Positions 7,596 through 16,994 are shown, counted from the first letter of the stretch. The stretch is 48,738 nucleotides of DNA from an uncultured bacterium (GCA_947383005.1 CANDBT010000034.1:1-48738); one strand, 5' to 3'. Program-made: numbers and translations. Notes: a model not told the origin generated them from the letters alone.

Positions 7596-10500
7596 TTACC
7601 ATAGCTCTTTTATCTGTTCCCCTGTCAGCTTATTCTCTTTTAAAAGCGCTTCCGCCAGGCGGTCGGACAAATGACGGTTCTCCCGAATCAACCCTACTGT
7701 TTTTCTCATCTCCCGGTCAAGAATTTGATTGATTTTCTTTTTGACCTCGGCAGTCTCCCCATCCTTTCCGTCCCGGACGCCAAGCCCAAATTCCTCGTCC
7801 ATGCCATAAGAGCAAATCATTGCCTGTGCAATTTTGGTCGCCTGTGCCAAATCACCGGAAGCGCCCGTAGAAAGGCCGCCTTCTTCACCGTAATAAACAA
7901 TCTCTGCCGCTCTCCCTCCCAAAGATATGCGGATTCGGTTCAGCAAATCCTCTTTGGTAGAAATATGGCCCTCCTCCTGCGGAGAGTGCTCCATATATCC
8001 CCCGTGATCACCCCGGGCCACAATCGTCAGATAAGCCGGCTCCCGGCCGCATAGATGACATATCAATCCATGCCCTGACTCATGGCGTGCCACCCGTTCC
8101 AGATATTCGTAACCCCATGTTTTCTGACTTCCGTGTTTAGTGGTTTCATATGCCTCATCCAAAAGCTCATCATCCAAAATCGTCTGCCCTTTCATCGCCA
8201 AACGATTGGCCTGTTCCACAACGGAAGTTAAAGCTGACGGGCTCATGCCGACGGACCGGGAAGCCAGGCGTTTGAGCATCTCATGGGAAACGACATGAAT
8301 CTTATTCCTGCTCACCAGAAGCCGAAGAAGCTGTTCCCGCTCCTCCTGATTGGGTAAGTCAACAGAAATTTTGCAGCTAAAGCGCCGGGACAACGCCGGA
8401 TCGATAACGCCCATTCCCCCTTGGCCGTCCTCTATATCAAAATTTGTCGCTGCCAACACAAATATCGGCCTTTGCGGATCCTGGACAAAACCATCCATCT
8501 CTGCCAAAAGCGCATTTAAAGCCATTTCTTCCCCGTGGCCGGAATTTATCTGCCCCCGTTTCCTTCCTATCGCATCAATCTCGTCAATAAAAATCACAGC
8601 CGGAGCATATTTCCTGGCTCTTCTGAACAGATCCCGCACAGCCTCCGGGCCGCTTCCCTGATATTTTGTCACGAAAGATGTTGCGACAAAAGGAATAAAA
8701 GCCACATCGCTTTCGCCGGCCATAGCCCTTGCCAACATGGTTTTTCCCGTACCGGGAGGGCCATAAAGGAGAACCCCTTTGGGCGGCTGCATCCCCTGGA
8801 CGCTGAACGGACGGGGATTTTTCAGATATTGAATAAAAAACCGCAGTTCCTCTTTTGCCTGCCGGGCGCCGACTACATCGGCAAAACGCACCGACGGCTT
8901 CTCCACATCATCCAATACACTGCTGCTGTCATCGGCGGATACTGCCCTTCTGAGAGTAAAATCCCTGAGCCGGATCATCACCTCCGATTGGTCGGACGAC
9001 ATTTTCGGCGCCGTTTCAAAGGAAAGGACTTTTCTCTCGGAAGCAAGACGGGAAGCTACTCCCTGGATACGCAATTCCCTGCACAGAGAAGAAAGCATAT
9101 CCTCAAACACAGAAAAATCATCCCCTGGCGCCGTCAGCTTTCCTCTCGCTCCTGCCCGGACAAAACTCATTTCCAGCTCCAAATCAATAGGCAATGCTTC
9201 CGTCTCCAAAAGATATATTGGCAGATTCGGCAGACGTTCATGAAGGCTTTTAAATAATAAACTGCCGTCATGAATCGCAGCAGCGGCCATCGGCGCAAAA
9301 TCAAAAGCCCCCTGCCGGTTTACCATAATGGTTCCTTCCCCTTGAGCCATATAGGATTTCTTTATCAAATTAACGGGATTCTTCTCCACACTTTTCTCGG
9401 CAATATCAATCAGGGCAAGACGGATATCCTTCTCCCCGGCAATCATCAGCGCTTCCTGCACGCTCTGAGTGGAATAAATCTCATATTCCGCAAGTTCTTC
9501 GGCGCATTTCCGGGCAAATCCCGGCGTCCCGTAAAGTAAAATTTCCGGCCGCTTTGACTGTTCAAAAAGCGTCCGTACCTGATCCGAAAAGCTCTCGGTC
9601 TGCACGACAAAACGGATCTTTCTAATCTTGGACAAAGCCGAAGAAAAATTTTCCTCTCCCCACAAACGGCAAATCTTAAAAACCTCATTTTTAAAGAACA
9701 GTTCGCTTTGGGCACGCAGTGTCCTGGCATCTGCCTGTCCTCCCTCCTGAAGCAGCAGGGAAACCGGAACAAAATCATCCACCTGAACATGAATGCCATA
9801 CTGTTTTTCAAACAAGCTGCCCATACGTGCAAATTCATTCCGGCTGATTTTTTCCAAGTGATGCGTCTGCAGGTGATTAAACAGCAGCGGCCATCCTGTA
9901 GCCATACGGCTGGTAATTGTTTCTGGGAAAAACGGCCTGCCTGTACGGGGATTAATTTCCGTTTCCAATGCACTGAGTACCGCTGCTCTCGATACAGCAA
10001 CTCCACCGGGTCCTATATTTCTCTCGTATAAAAAGCGGCCTGCATTCGTGGTAAAAATAATAATGGTGTCTTTAAAAGAAATATCTTCCTCCAGAAACCG
10101 GTCAAAAAGCCTTCCCCCATCCAATATCTGCAGAAACAAATTAATGGTATTGGCATGAGCTTTTTCAATCTCGTCAAAAAGAAGAATGCTGTGGGAATGA
10201 GCTTTGACAAAACCGGTAAGAGTCCCTCTCTTTGCCCCCTGGTAGCTCTTTTCAAAGCCTACCAGGCCCATGTAGGACTGATGGTCTGCATAGCTGGACA
10301 TATCAAAACGCCTGAACGGCATATCAAGACCCTCCGCCGCCTGTTCTGCCAAAAAAGTTTTTCCCACACCCGGAGGCCCGGCAAAAACAAAAACCGCCCT
10401 GGGCCGACGCCGCTTTTCGTCGCTGGCCGCCAGAAGCTCCGCGGCAAACATCCCCTCAGCGAAGCCATGGACTACATGATCTTGTCCGTACACTACGGAC

Positions 10501-11018
10501 AGAAGCCTGGCTCTCATTTTGCGGATACGGGATGTCAGAACCGGAAGGAAATCAATACTCATTTCCTCCACTTCCCCGCCGTCCTCCGGCTCTTCCCGTT
10601 TCAATGAGCAGACCTGCAGCATCAAATCTGAAGGGTGTTTGATAATCACTTCCAGCATGTCGGCCGCCCACAACATATCCTTTTTCTCTGCTTTGGCCTT
10701 TTTTTCCGCCAGTTTTGTACATTGTTCCAACGCAAACTCATCCGCCGCCACGCCCCCCGCAATCATATACCGCAAATGTCCGCGGGTTCTTGTGGTATCG
10801 ATATGGTTTTCCTCAAACTTTTTTTTCACCTGACAGATGTCCTCGTCGATGACGGCCAGAACATTTTCCGGCGCGGAAATAAAATCGGCCGCATGAATTT
10901 CCGCCAGTTTTAACAAAGCAAGAAAGATATGTTCAATGCCCAAAGCATCCGAATGGGCGGCTTTCAGCTCGGCATTGGCACGCAACATAATGAATTTCAT
11001 TGAGGGAGAATGATCCAT
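7596..11018 (-). CDS. ClpA/C-like AAA+ fused to FtsH-like AAA+ M41 metalloprotease
   Basis: A 1140-residue predicted soluble protease with two different AAA+ motors. Residues 1 to about 145 resemble Clp N-terminal domains (LGIEHIFLALLK). A Clp-type AAA+ module follows, with Walker A GPPGVGKT at about 214-221, Walker B ILLFDEIEKAH and TTNAG. A middle region of about 300 residues has a possible degenerate receiver-like fold (ILLYGTPGF, IRLALIDIAEK). Then comes an FtsH-type AAA module: FADVVGA, Walker A GPPGTGKT at about 753-760, VIFIDEIDAIGRKR and DPALSRRF. The M41 peptidase has zinc motif HESGH from residue 979 and STGASGDLAQAT supplying the third ligand. No membrane helix precedes the FtsH part, unlike true FtsH. 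The start was chosen at 11018 because of AGGAGGAAAT; the frame stays open 98 codons upstream into the HAD gene. It probably degrades or remodels Ter-related substrates (inference). Confidence 0.85.
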   Translation of the reverse strand: MDHSPSMKFIMLRANAELKAAHSDALGIEHIFLALLKLAEIHAADFISAPENVLAVIDEDICQVKKKFEENHIDTTRTRGHLRYMIAGGVAADEFALEQCTKLAEKKAKAEKKDMLWAADMLEVIIKHPSDLMLQVCSLKREEPEDGGEVEEMSIDFLPVLTSRIRKMRARLLSVVYGQDHVVHGFAEGMFAAELLAASDEKRRRPRAVFVFAGPPGVGKTFLAEQAAEGLDMPFRRFDMSSYADHQSYMGLVGFEKSYQGAKRGTLTGFVKAHSHSILLFDEIEKAHANTINLFLQILDGGRLFDRFLEEDISFKDTIIIFTTNAGRFLYERNIGPGGVAVSRAAVLSALETEINPRTGRPFFPETITSRMATGWPLLFNHLQTHHLEKISRNEFARMGSLFEKQYGIHVQVDDFVPVSLLLQEGGQADARTLRAQSELFFKNEVFKICRLWGEENFSSALSKIRKIRFVVQTESFSDQVRTLFEQSKRPEILLYGTPGFARKCAEELAEYEIYSTQSVQEALMIAGEKDIRLALIDIAEKSVEKNPVNLIKKSYMAQGEGTIMVNRQGAFDFAPMAAAAIHDGSLLFKSLHERLPNLPIYLLETEALPIDLELEMSFVRAGARGKLTAPGDDFSVFEDMLSSLCRELRIQGVASRLASERKVLSFETAPKMSSDQSEVMIRLRDFTLRRAVSADDSSSVLDDVEKPSVRFADVVGARQAKEELRFFIQYLKNPRPFSVQGMQPPKGVLLYGPPGTGKTMLARAMAGESDVAFIPFVATSFVTKYQGSGPEAVRDLFRRARKYAPAVIFIDEIDAIGRKRGQINSGHGEEMALNALLAEMDGFVQDPQRPIFVLAATNFDIEDGQGGMGVIDPALSRRFSCKISVDLPNQEEREQLLRLLVSRNKIHVVSHEMLKRLASRSVGMSPSALTSVVEQANRLAMKGQTILDDELLDEAYETTKHGSQKTWGYEYLERVARHESGHGLICHLCGREPAYLTIVARGDHGGYMEHSPQEEGHISTKEDLLNRIRISLGGRAAEIVYYGEEGGLSTGASGDLAQATKIAQAMICSYGMDEEFGLGVRDGKDGETAEVKKKINQILDREMRKTVGLIRENRHLSDRLAEALLKENKLTGEQIKELW

Positions 11019-11068
11019 GATTATTTCCTCCTGGTAACATGGAAGTTTATTATAAATGCCGGCTTTTT

Positions 11069-11102
11069 GCAACAGTTCAGGCAGATATCCTCTTGCCTGC
11101 GG
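11069..11102. repeat. dispersed 33-bp motif, copy
   Basis: On the minus strand this reads as GCAGGCAAGAGGATATC followed by TGCCTGAACTGTTGC. It aligns with copies at 6448-6490, 18749-18787 and 46129-46163. It lies in the 157-bp gap between the HAD gene and the protease gene, which holds no other clear feature. Confidence 0.5.
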
Positions 11103-11175
11103 CGATGGGCGGCCTGATTCGCTGCCATTACGTGCATCCCCATGCCAGGCAGCGTGTTGCTTGACATGGGAGTGA

Positions 11176-12054
11176 TCAATAACCTGAAGCGTTACATTTT
11201 TGCCAGCAGACAGCCGTTTGCAAAAGGAATTCGGCAAAATTCCGACCTCCTGGACAAACTGCCAGTTCTTTTTTCGAAGAAAAGACAAATTTTTCATCTT
11301 GTCTGACTTCATATATCATTTTTCTCAGACTATCGGGAATAATGGCTAAGTCCGCTTCCAACAACATGGGAATATCCATAATGCTGTCTCCGGCGCTGGC
11401 AACAAAAGAAACTCCCGTCCTTTGACGGAGCCGGAGTAACGCCTGCCCTTTATTCATTTGGGGCGGGAAAAAATAAATTTTCTTTCCCGAGATAACCGAA
11501 GCCAGGGAAATATCTTTCCGATGCACCGGAAAAGTGGCGGATGGCTCCTTTTCCCGGCAGCAAGCAAAGCGATAATCACTCTGTTTTGCGAAATCGCAGT
11601 TTGATGCGGCGAATACTTCCCCTTCCCGACAGCAAGCATAAAGCAGCATCTCATCTACGATTCGAACAGACCGATATGTATTTTGTTTTTCCAGCAAATG
11701 ATGCAACTGGTAAAGTTCCTCCTGAAAAGGTCTGGCAATCTCAAGAGACTGGGCCTGCCATTCCCTGTCTGTCTCCCCGTTGTGTAAAAGCAGCCCTCCA
11801 TTAGTTGTCACCGCATACTCCGGCTGGCAGCCCCCGGGCCACTGAATACGCCGGTACTGATCCGCGGACCGGGAAGTAACGGGAATCAGGCAAATATTTT
11901 CCGTCAACTTTCTGAGAAGCCGAATGGTCTTTGGCGTCATGTAGCCTTGTCTTTTTCCGTTTATCCATTCCACGCAAATATCTCCCGGCTGCCGATACCG
12001 ATAAGAATAAAGCAAGGTATTGTCCAAATCACAGGCAAGGATGATCTTTTCCAT
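11176..12054 (-). CDS. HAD-superfamily phosphatase of the Ter locus
   Basis: A 292-residue HAD hydrolase. Motif I is ACDLDNTLL near the N-terminus, motif II lies in IPVTSRS, and motif IV is SAGDSIMDIPML near residue 238. The middle cap resembles type IIB (Cof-like) phosphatases. It starts one base after the preceding gene's stop codon, so the two are translationally linked. HAD phosphatases accompany the PRTase genes in Ter-associated operons, where they are predicted to dephosphorylate a nucleotide-like product. The true substrate is unknown. Confidence 0.8.
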   Translation of the reverse strand: MEKIILACDLDNTLLYSYRYRQPGDICVEWINGKRQGYMTPKTIRLLRKLTENICLIPVTSRSADQYRRIQWPGGCQPEYAVTTNGGLLLHNGETDREWQAQSLEIARPFQEELYQLHHLLEKQNTYRSVRIVDEMLLYACCREGEVFAASNCDFAKQSDYRFACCREKEPSATFPVHRKDISLASVISGKKIYFFPPQMNKGQALLRLRQRTGVSFVASAGDSIMDIPMLLEADLAIIPDSLRKMIYEVRQDEKFVFSSKKELAVCPGGRNFAEFLLQTAVCWQKCNASGY

Positions 12055-12055
12055 A

Positions 12056-13162
12056 TCAATTATCCGCCATCGAGCGGATTAGGCCGCAGGCCCGGTAACG
12101 TTTTAAAGGATATTCCTCCACGTTCACGCCTTTTTCCTCCGCCAATTGATATAAATGCCCTAAATGCTCCTGATCTTCCAAACTGTGCACCAAAATTTTC
12201 CAGGGAACACGCCGCAAGAGCACCCGTGTCGCCTCGCCGATACTGGGTTTTACCAAATTGATATCGGCAATACCAAATTGTCCGGCAATCTGTTCTACTT
12301 CCCTTAAGCCGCTGCCCGGCTCAAAGCTGCAGTTTTCTTCCGCTTCCAAACACTTGGGCAGGTCCTCTTTATTTTTCTCCTGCGAATGCATTCCGCTCAT
12401 AGGAAATTGCCGTTCTATCTCATGGATGAAAGAATAAGTTACATCCTTCCGAGCCAAATTCCGATAAAACGCCGCTCCGTGAAAATCCGTCGGCCCAATA
12501 ATATCCTCCCGATAAAAAGTACGGCTCAAGAGACCGGATACCGTACAATTCAAGCAGGAACTGGCAATCAGAAAATCGTCGTAAGTCCCTCTCTTCGCTG
12601 CCACGCAAGCTGGATCAGACAGCACAGCCAGTCCCGGATCAACCCCGGGATAATCCTCCATAGCTTCCCTCACCTGCCGCTGAATAGCGCCTTTTCCTGT
12701 CCATCCGTCAACAAACTGGAGACTTTCCGGCACATGTCTGGCCAGCATATAAGCCATGGCATTTTTATCAATACCTCTTCCGCGAATAATGGAAACCGTA
12801 TAATGGCTTACCGATACCTGATACTTTTTTTGCATATAACGTTTAATTAAAATCCCTATCGGCGTTCCCGCACGGGCCAGGGACACTAAAACGGTACGCT
12901 TTCCCTTATCCTGCCAAATCCGATCGCCTACCTGCGCTACCGCCCGGGCTGTCATCCCGGCATAGAGAGACAAAGCCCGCTCATACGCCTGCAAATAAGC
13001 ATCGGAAGGCTCATATTCCAAGGGCAGCAATTCCGAATAATGAACACCCTTCTGAATCAACGCTTCTCTCTCGCCGGCCGCCATCGGTTTTACCATGCCG
13101 GAAATATCCTTGAGAAGAACCGTTACATCTGCCGGGCTGTAAGAACTAAACATGGTTTTCAA
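12056..13162 (-). CDS. PRTase-like protein with C-terminal PELOTA-type domain (StiP family)
   Basis: A 368-residue protein resembling the family annotated as cysteine protease StiP or PRTase_1 plus PELOTA RNA-binding domain, a regular partner in Ter gene clusters. The N-terminal two thirds contain VLVSLARAGTPIGI and the PRPP-loop-like FVDGWTGKGAI; the last 75 or so residues look like an L7Ae/PELOTA fold (ADINLVKPSIGEATRVLL). It overlaps the start of the co-directional TRSP/PRTase gene's end (13146-13162), indicating translational coupling. It is predicted to act in formation of a modified nucleoside or RNA-linked metabolite; this is a family-level prediction, not shown here. Confidence 0.75.
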   Translation of the reverse strand: MKTMFSSYSPADVTVLLKDISGMVKPMAAGEREALIQKGVHYSELLPLEYEPSDAYLQAYERALSLYAGMTARAVAQVGDRIWQDKGKRTVLVSLARAGTPIGILIKRYMQKKYQVSVSHYTVSIIRGRGIDKNAMAYMLARHVPESLQFVDGWTGKGAIQRQVREAMEDYPGVDPGLAVLSDPACVAAKRGTYDDFLIASSCLNCTVSGLLSRTFYREDIIGPTDFHGAAFYRNLARKDVTYSFIHEIERQFPMSGMHSQEKNKEDLPKCLEAEENCSFEPGSGLREVEQIAGQFGIADINLVKPSIGEATRVLLRRVPWKILVHSLEDQEHLGHLYQLAEEKGVNVEEYPLKRYRACGLIRSMADN

Positions 13163-14306
13163 CCTCCCCGGCAGAACTTTTCCCCTCCCAATACAGCAAA
13201 TTTTTGCAGCCGTAATGGTTAAGTGCTTCTGCCAAATTTTTCAGTCCCTGGGGATTTTTCTCCCCGCTGTCCGATACGATAATCACTTGGCCGTATTGGT
13301 CAAGATTGTAAAGATAGGTAATCCTTTCCTCCTCATAAAGGCTGCCAAGCTTGGCTCCGTTTTGGACGGGATAACCCTTCTGGCTGCATATGCCAATAGG
13401 GCTGCGGGTCGTAGCATAGCTGATTACCGGAGAAGCCAGACCTTGTTTCTCTATAGCCCTCCCCAAAATAAGTGCCGGATACATGCACTCTTCCGTTCCT
13501 AAAACCAGTACCTTTTCGTTTTCGGCAAACCGATGCCCTATGGCCGAACATATCTGTGCGGCCGCTTCCTCGCATTTTCGGGTATATTCCCTGGCTAGAA
13601 GCCCTGTCCGGGGATTTGGCAAGCCACCGGGAATCCGCCGTCTTTCTACAGCCGCCGTCCCGGCATACTGACGGAAATCCTCTGCCTCTTCTATCTCATA
13701 GTCTGCTACTCTTTTCGTATAGTCTTCATCCGAAAGCTTCAACAGGCACTCACTGACAATCCCTGCCTGCGCAAAACGGGACAAGTTTTCCTCCGAAAGA
13801 CGGTTGATCAGCGATGCTGCAACCATTGTTTTCCCCTGAGCCTGGGGGAACTGCCGACGAAGCTGATTGACCATATTAATTACCGTCTTTCCCGTGGACA
13901 GCTCGTCATCAATAATAATCACCTGAGGCGTCCGTTCCAGCCATTGGGACAAAAAATCGCCGCATAAATTCTGATCCGTGGCATGGCTGTGCTCTTCCAA
14001 AAAATTCACCCATAAACTTACCTGCTCGATTTTCTCCCTTGTAGTATGGATATAAACACAATCCTCCCCAAAACAATCGGCCACGGCTGCACCGATAGCC
14101 GTGGCTGTCTCCGCAAATCCGATAACAAGCCTGGCCGCCGGATACCTGGCAGCCAGCTTTTCTCCCAGGCATCTCATCATTTCCAACGCTTCTGACGCTC
14201 TTGAGGGCACATGCTTTCCCTGTATGGGATTCACCAGTGAATAAAGCCTTTTGGTATTATTATACCGCTTTGCCAACCGCAAAATTTGTTCTACCGTATA
14301 TTGCAT
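13146..14306 (-). CDS. phosphoribosyltransferase with TRSP domain
   Basis: A 386-residue protein with an orotate-PRTase-like domain in the first 220 residues, whose PRPP-binding motif is VIIIDDELSTGKT. The C-terminal TRSP domain contains the motif for which it is named (YATTRSPIGI) and ends with VIIVSDSGEKNPQGL. Ter-associated PRTase_2/TRSP proteins have this layout. It heads a tightly packed trio with the PELOTA-type gene and the HAD gene. In described Ter operons this trio usually comes with an ATP-grasp enzyme and a citrate-lyase-like aldolase; neither is present in this window. Confidence 0.8.
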   Translation of the reverse strand: MQYTVEQILRLAKRYNNTKRLYSLVNPIQGKHVPSRASEALEMMRCLGEKLAARYPAARLVIGFAETATAIGAAVADCFGEDCVYIHTTREKIEQVSLWVNFLEEHSHATDQNLCGDFLSQWLERTPQVIIIDDELSTGKTVINMVNQLRRQFPQAQGKTMVAASLINRLSEENLSRFAQAGIVSECLLKLSDEDYTKRVADYEIEEAEDFRQYAGTAAVERRRIPGGLPNPRTGLLAREYTRKCEEAAAQICSAIGHRFAENEKVLVLGTEECMYPALILGRAIEKQGLASPVISYATTRSPIGICSQKGYPVQNGAKLGSLYEEERITYLYNLDQYGQVIIVSDSGEKNPQGLKNLAEALNHYGCKNLLYWEGKSSAGEVENHV

Positions 14307-14347
14307 TACGACTCCTCTCTTTACTCGTTATTGTTCGCAGGTACCCT

Positions 14348-15571
14348 TCACTCTACTTCTACGCCGTAACTTTCACATAACTGTTTTAATCCGCTATGAT
14401 AGCCGGCGCCCACAAAATTGAATTTCCATTCGCCCTTATAACGGTATATTTCCAGAGCAACCACAGTCTTTTCCCTGTCCAAATCCGAAAAAACAAACCG
14501 ATAGCATTCCTTTTCCCCATCAAAAACGCGGAGCATCGGCTCATTGGCCAGCGAAAAATTCTGATCAGAGTCATCGCCATACAGGGAAAAGCAAACAGCA
14601 ATTTTATTTACCCAGGCATCTGTTTTTTTCAAATCCACAAAAACCATCGGGCGGACGCTGTCGCTGTTCCCCCAAACATCCCCCTTTTCGGATCGCGGAT
14701 TCCCAAAAAAAATCAAATCCGAATCACTGTGAGTCCTGCCGTCTGCCCCCAGCAGAAAAACATAACTGTCGATCTCCAAGGACTGGCTGGCACTTTGATG
14801 ATCATATACCAGTTTTATAATTTTATTCTGCAAATTCCCCACCGGCATACGCTGGCCACGCCGGATATGTTCTACTTGCACATCGTCTGTAATTGGGGCG
14901 ACAATCTCCAGCGGCGGCTCCACCGGCATCGTCTGACTCACCGGACAGACAACCGGAGCTACCACCGGCTGTTCATGATGCTCAGGCGCCCCTGCCTGAG
15001 CCTTGCCGCTCACATAAATCCGCCGGGTAACACCAGTAATCACCAAAATTTCTCCGTAAAGAATGGTGTTTTCTTTCATACCGGATGTTTTCAAAATAAT
15101 TTTGTTTTTCCCGCAAACCAGCCGATCCGGCATCAATACCGTATCTTTCATTGTACAGCGCAAGGCCGCAGGAGCCGGAGCATCGATTTCCAAAGCAAAA
15201 GTATTTTCCACCCCTGCTGCAAATTTTCCCAAAGCAATCACTGGCGGAAGCTCCCATGATGCAGCTTCATGGGCAAAGCCTTCCAGACGGCCGCTGACTT
15301 CCACCCCGGACAAAACCGTATGGGCATAACGAGTCCTGACCGCTATGGCCGTCTCTTCGTTCTCCGGCCTGCCGGTCACTTCAATCCGGAGATTCTTTAT
15401 CGTAACAGGTTCTGCCTCCACAATCAACACAGGGCCGGTTTTCGCCCACAACGTAGACTGGCCTCCATCCACTACACATGGGCGGTTTATGGTCAGCGGG
15501 CCTTCATACTCTCCCGGCGTCATTTGGAAATCACCGGCACGGCTGTTAAATTCCTCTTGTATGCTGCTCAT
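14348..15571 (-). CDS. TerD-domain protein with beta-helix-like N-terminal region
   Basis: A 407-residue protein. The N-terminal 200 or so residues look like a short beta-helix or carbohydrate-type repeat (GPLTINRPCVVDGG, VTIKNLRIEV), followed by a Pro-rich linker (HHEQPVVAPVVCPV). The C-terminal 170 residues are a TerD domain: LEIDSYVFLLGADGR, DLIFFGNP, GEWKFNFVGAGYHSGL. The Ca2+-binding acidic residues are fewer than in the TerD at 18828. The ATG at 15571 follows GGTGGAGA; the open frame continues upstream 48 codons into the repeat region, which I exclude. TerD fused to such an N-terminal region is unusual. Confidence 0.8.
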   Translation of the reverse strand: MSSIQEEFNSRAGDFQMTPGEYEGPLTINRPCVVDGGQSTLWAKTGPVLIVEAEPVTIKNLRIEVTGRPENEETAIAVRTRYAHTVLSGVEVSGRLEGFAHEAASWELPPVIALGKFAAGVENTFALEIDAPAPAALRCTMKDTVLMPDRLVCGKNKIILKTSGMKENTILYGEILVITGVTRRIYVSGKAQAGAPEHHEQPVVAPVVCPVSQTMPVEPPLEIVAPITDDVQVEHIRRGQRMPVGNLQNKIIKLVYDHQSASQSLEIDSYVFLLGADGRTHSDSDLIFFGNPRSEKGDVWGNSDSVRPMVFVDLKKTDAWVNKIAVCFSLYGDDSDQNFSLANEPMLRVFDGEKECYRFVFSDLDREKTVVALEIYRYKGEWKFNFVGAGYHSGLKQLCESYGVEVE

Positions 15572-15597
15572 TCTCCACCTCACTATTATAAAATCAT

Positions 15598-15792
15598 GTT
15601 TCATAGGACGCATTTTCCTATGGAAATCGAGTAGGGAAGAGCCATCTTCCCCTATACTCGCTGTGCGGCCCGCGTGCTGCGTCAGCAGCAAACTTCCATA
15701 CGCGGGCCTGTGCATAAAAAAGAACCCTGCCCAGCAGGATTCTCCTCCTGCGGAGGAAGAATCCTCAAAATGCTATTGCTTCTTCCTCCGTA
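15598..15792. repeat. structured intergenic repeat, copy 2 plus a degenerate unit
   Basis: TTTCATAGGA-cgcattt-TCCTATGGAA is followed by hairpin I (CGAGTAGGG paired with CCCC-TACTCG) and hairpin II. Hairpin II has outer stem GGCCCGCG/CGCGGGCC, inner TGCTGC-gtca-GCAGCA and 3'-side bulge AAACTTCCATA. From 15721 a further unit starts with AGAACCCTGC-cca-GCAGGATTCT. It fills the 232-bp gap between two TerD genes. Confidence 0.7.
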
Positions 15793-15803
15793 ATCTTTGA
15801 AAA

Positions 15804-16388
15804 CTATACATTCACGCCATAATTCCTGCAAAGAGCTTCCAGCCCGCCCTGATAACCGGCGCCGACAGCATTAAATTTCCATTCATTGCCATATCGATAA
15901 ATTTCGCAAACTACAAGAGCTGTCTCGATAGAAAACTCTTCCGCCAAGTCAAATTTCAGCACTTCCGTACCAACCATATCCGACTCATTGGCCATACGGG
16001 CAACTCTCACGTAAGCATTACTGACCTGGCCAAAATTCTGGCGGCGTACCGGCGCATCATAAATAGTAACGGTAATAGCGATTTTCTGGATATTGGAAGG
16101 AATCTTGGTAAAATCAATAATCAGCACCTCGTCGTCGCCGTCGCCGCTTCCGTCCAGGTTATCCCCGGTATGACGGATGGAGCCGTCCTCGCTGACCAGA
16201 TTGCCATAGAAAATAAAATCTTCATCCTTGCGCACCTTGCCGTTGGCTCCCAGCATAAATGCCGAAGCATCCAGGTCAAAGTCAAAACCGCCATCATACT
16301 GGTTCGTATCCCAGCCGAGTCCGATCAGCGCCATACTCATCCCTTTATCCAGATTTACCCTTTGTCCTTTTGAAAGATTAACCCCCAT
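15804..16388 (-). CDS. terD: TerD-family tellurium/stress protein
   Basis: A 194-residue canonical TerD/TerE/CABP1-like protein. It opens with NLSKGQRVNLDKG and has both acidic Ca2+-binding segments, FDFDLDASAFML near residue 38 and GDNLDGSGDGDDE near residue 77. It ends with EWKFNAVGAGYQGGLEALC. TerD proteins bind calcium and are cytoplasmic stress proteins. It lies in a run of four TerD-like genes and is about 65% like the one at 18828 by eye, so recent duplication is likely. Confidence 0.9.
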   Translation of the reverse strand: MGVNLSKGQRVNLDKGMSMALIGLGWDTNQYDGGFDFDLDASAFMLGANGKVRKDEDFIFYGNLVSEDGSIRHTGDNLDGSGDGDDEVLIIDFTKIPSNIQKIAITVTIYDAPVRRQNFGQVSNAYVRVARMANESDMVGTEVLKFDLAEEFSIETALVVCEIYRYGNEWKFNAVGAGYQGGLEALCRNYGVNV

Positions 16389-16403
16389 AATTACACCCCT
16401 TTC

Positions 16404-16994
16404 CTATACAAACCGGTTCGCCAATTCGCCCACGCTGTTGTCCTGGGTCGGCTGCCCGATAGCGCTGAATTTCCAATCTCCTTTATAACGGTAAATTTCC
16501 CCAAAAACCATAGCCGTCATATTGTCATAATTTTCTGAAAGATTGTATTTGCACAATTCCTGATTATTTTCTGCGTCACAGATACGGATAAAAGCATTGG
16601 CAACCATTCCGAAATGTTGTCTGCGCTGTTTGGCCTGATAGATATTTACCACGAAAATCACCTTATCAAACTGAGACGGAAGCGCGGATAAATCAACAAA
16701 AATTTGTTCGTCATCCCCTTCTCCTGCCCCTGTCAGGTTGTCACCCATATGGCGGACAGCTCCGCACTGATGGGTCAGATTGCCGAAATACACAACATCC
16801 TGCACTCCCTGCAAATGGCCGTTGACACAGAGAAAGGCAGAAGCATCACAGTCAATATCTTCTTGTTTCGGCGCAAAAAAGCCTCTGTGCTGTTTAACCT
16901 CGTCCCATCCAAGACCAACCATAACTCTGCGAAGGGAACCGCCTGTGCTCTTACGCAGCTCCACCTTCTGACCTTTTTGTAAATTAACAGACAT
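16404..16994 (-). CDS. TerD-family protein
   Basis: A 196-residue TerD-domain protein: [55 protein letters not shown] and GDWKFSAIGQPTQ. It carries an insert FFAPKQ before the first acidic segment. A related insert (FFAPKP) occurs in the divergent paralogue at 17754, so these two form a subgroup. It follows the AIM24-family gene and precedes the TerD at 15804 at 15 bp spacing. Confidence 0.85.
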   Translation of the reverse strand: MSVNLQKGQKVELRKSTGGSLRRVMVGLGWDEVKQHRGFFAPKQEDIDCDASAFLCVNGHLQGVQDVVYFGNLTHQCGAVRHMGDNLTGAGEGDDEQIFVDLSALPSQFDKVIFVVNIYQAKQRRQHFGMVANAFIRICDAENNQELCKYNLSENYDNMTAMVFGEIYRYKGDWKFSAIGQPTQDNSVGELANRFV

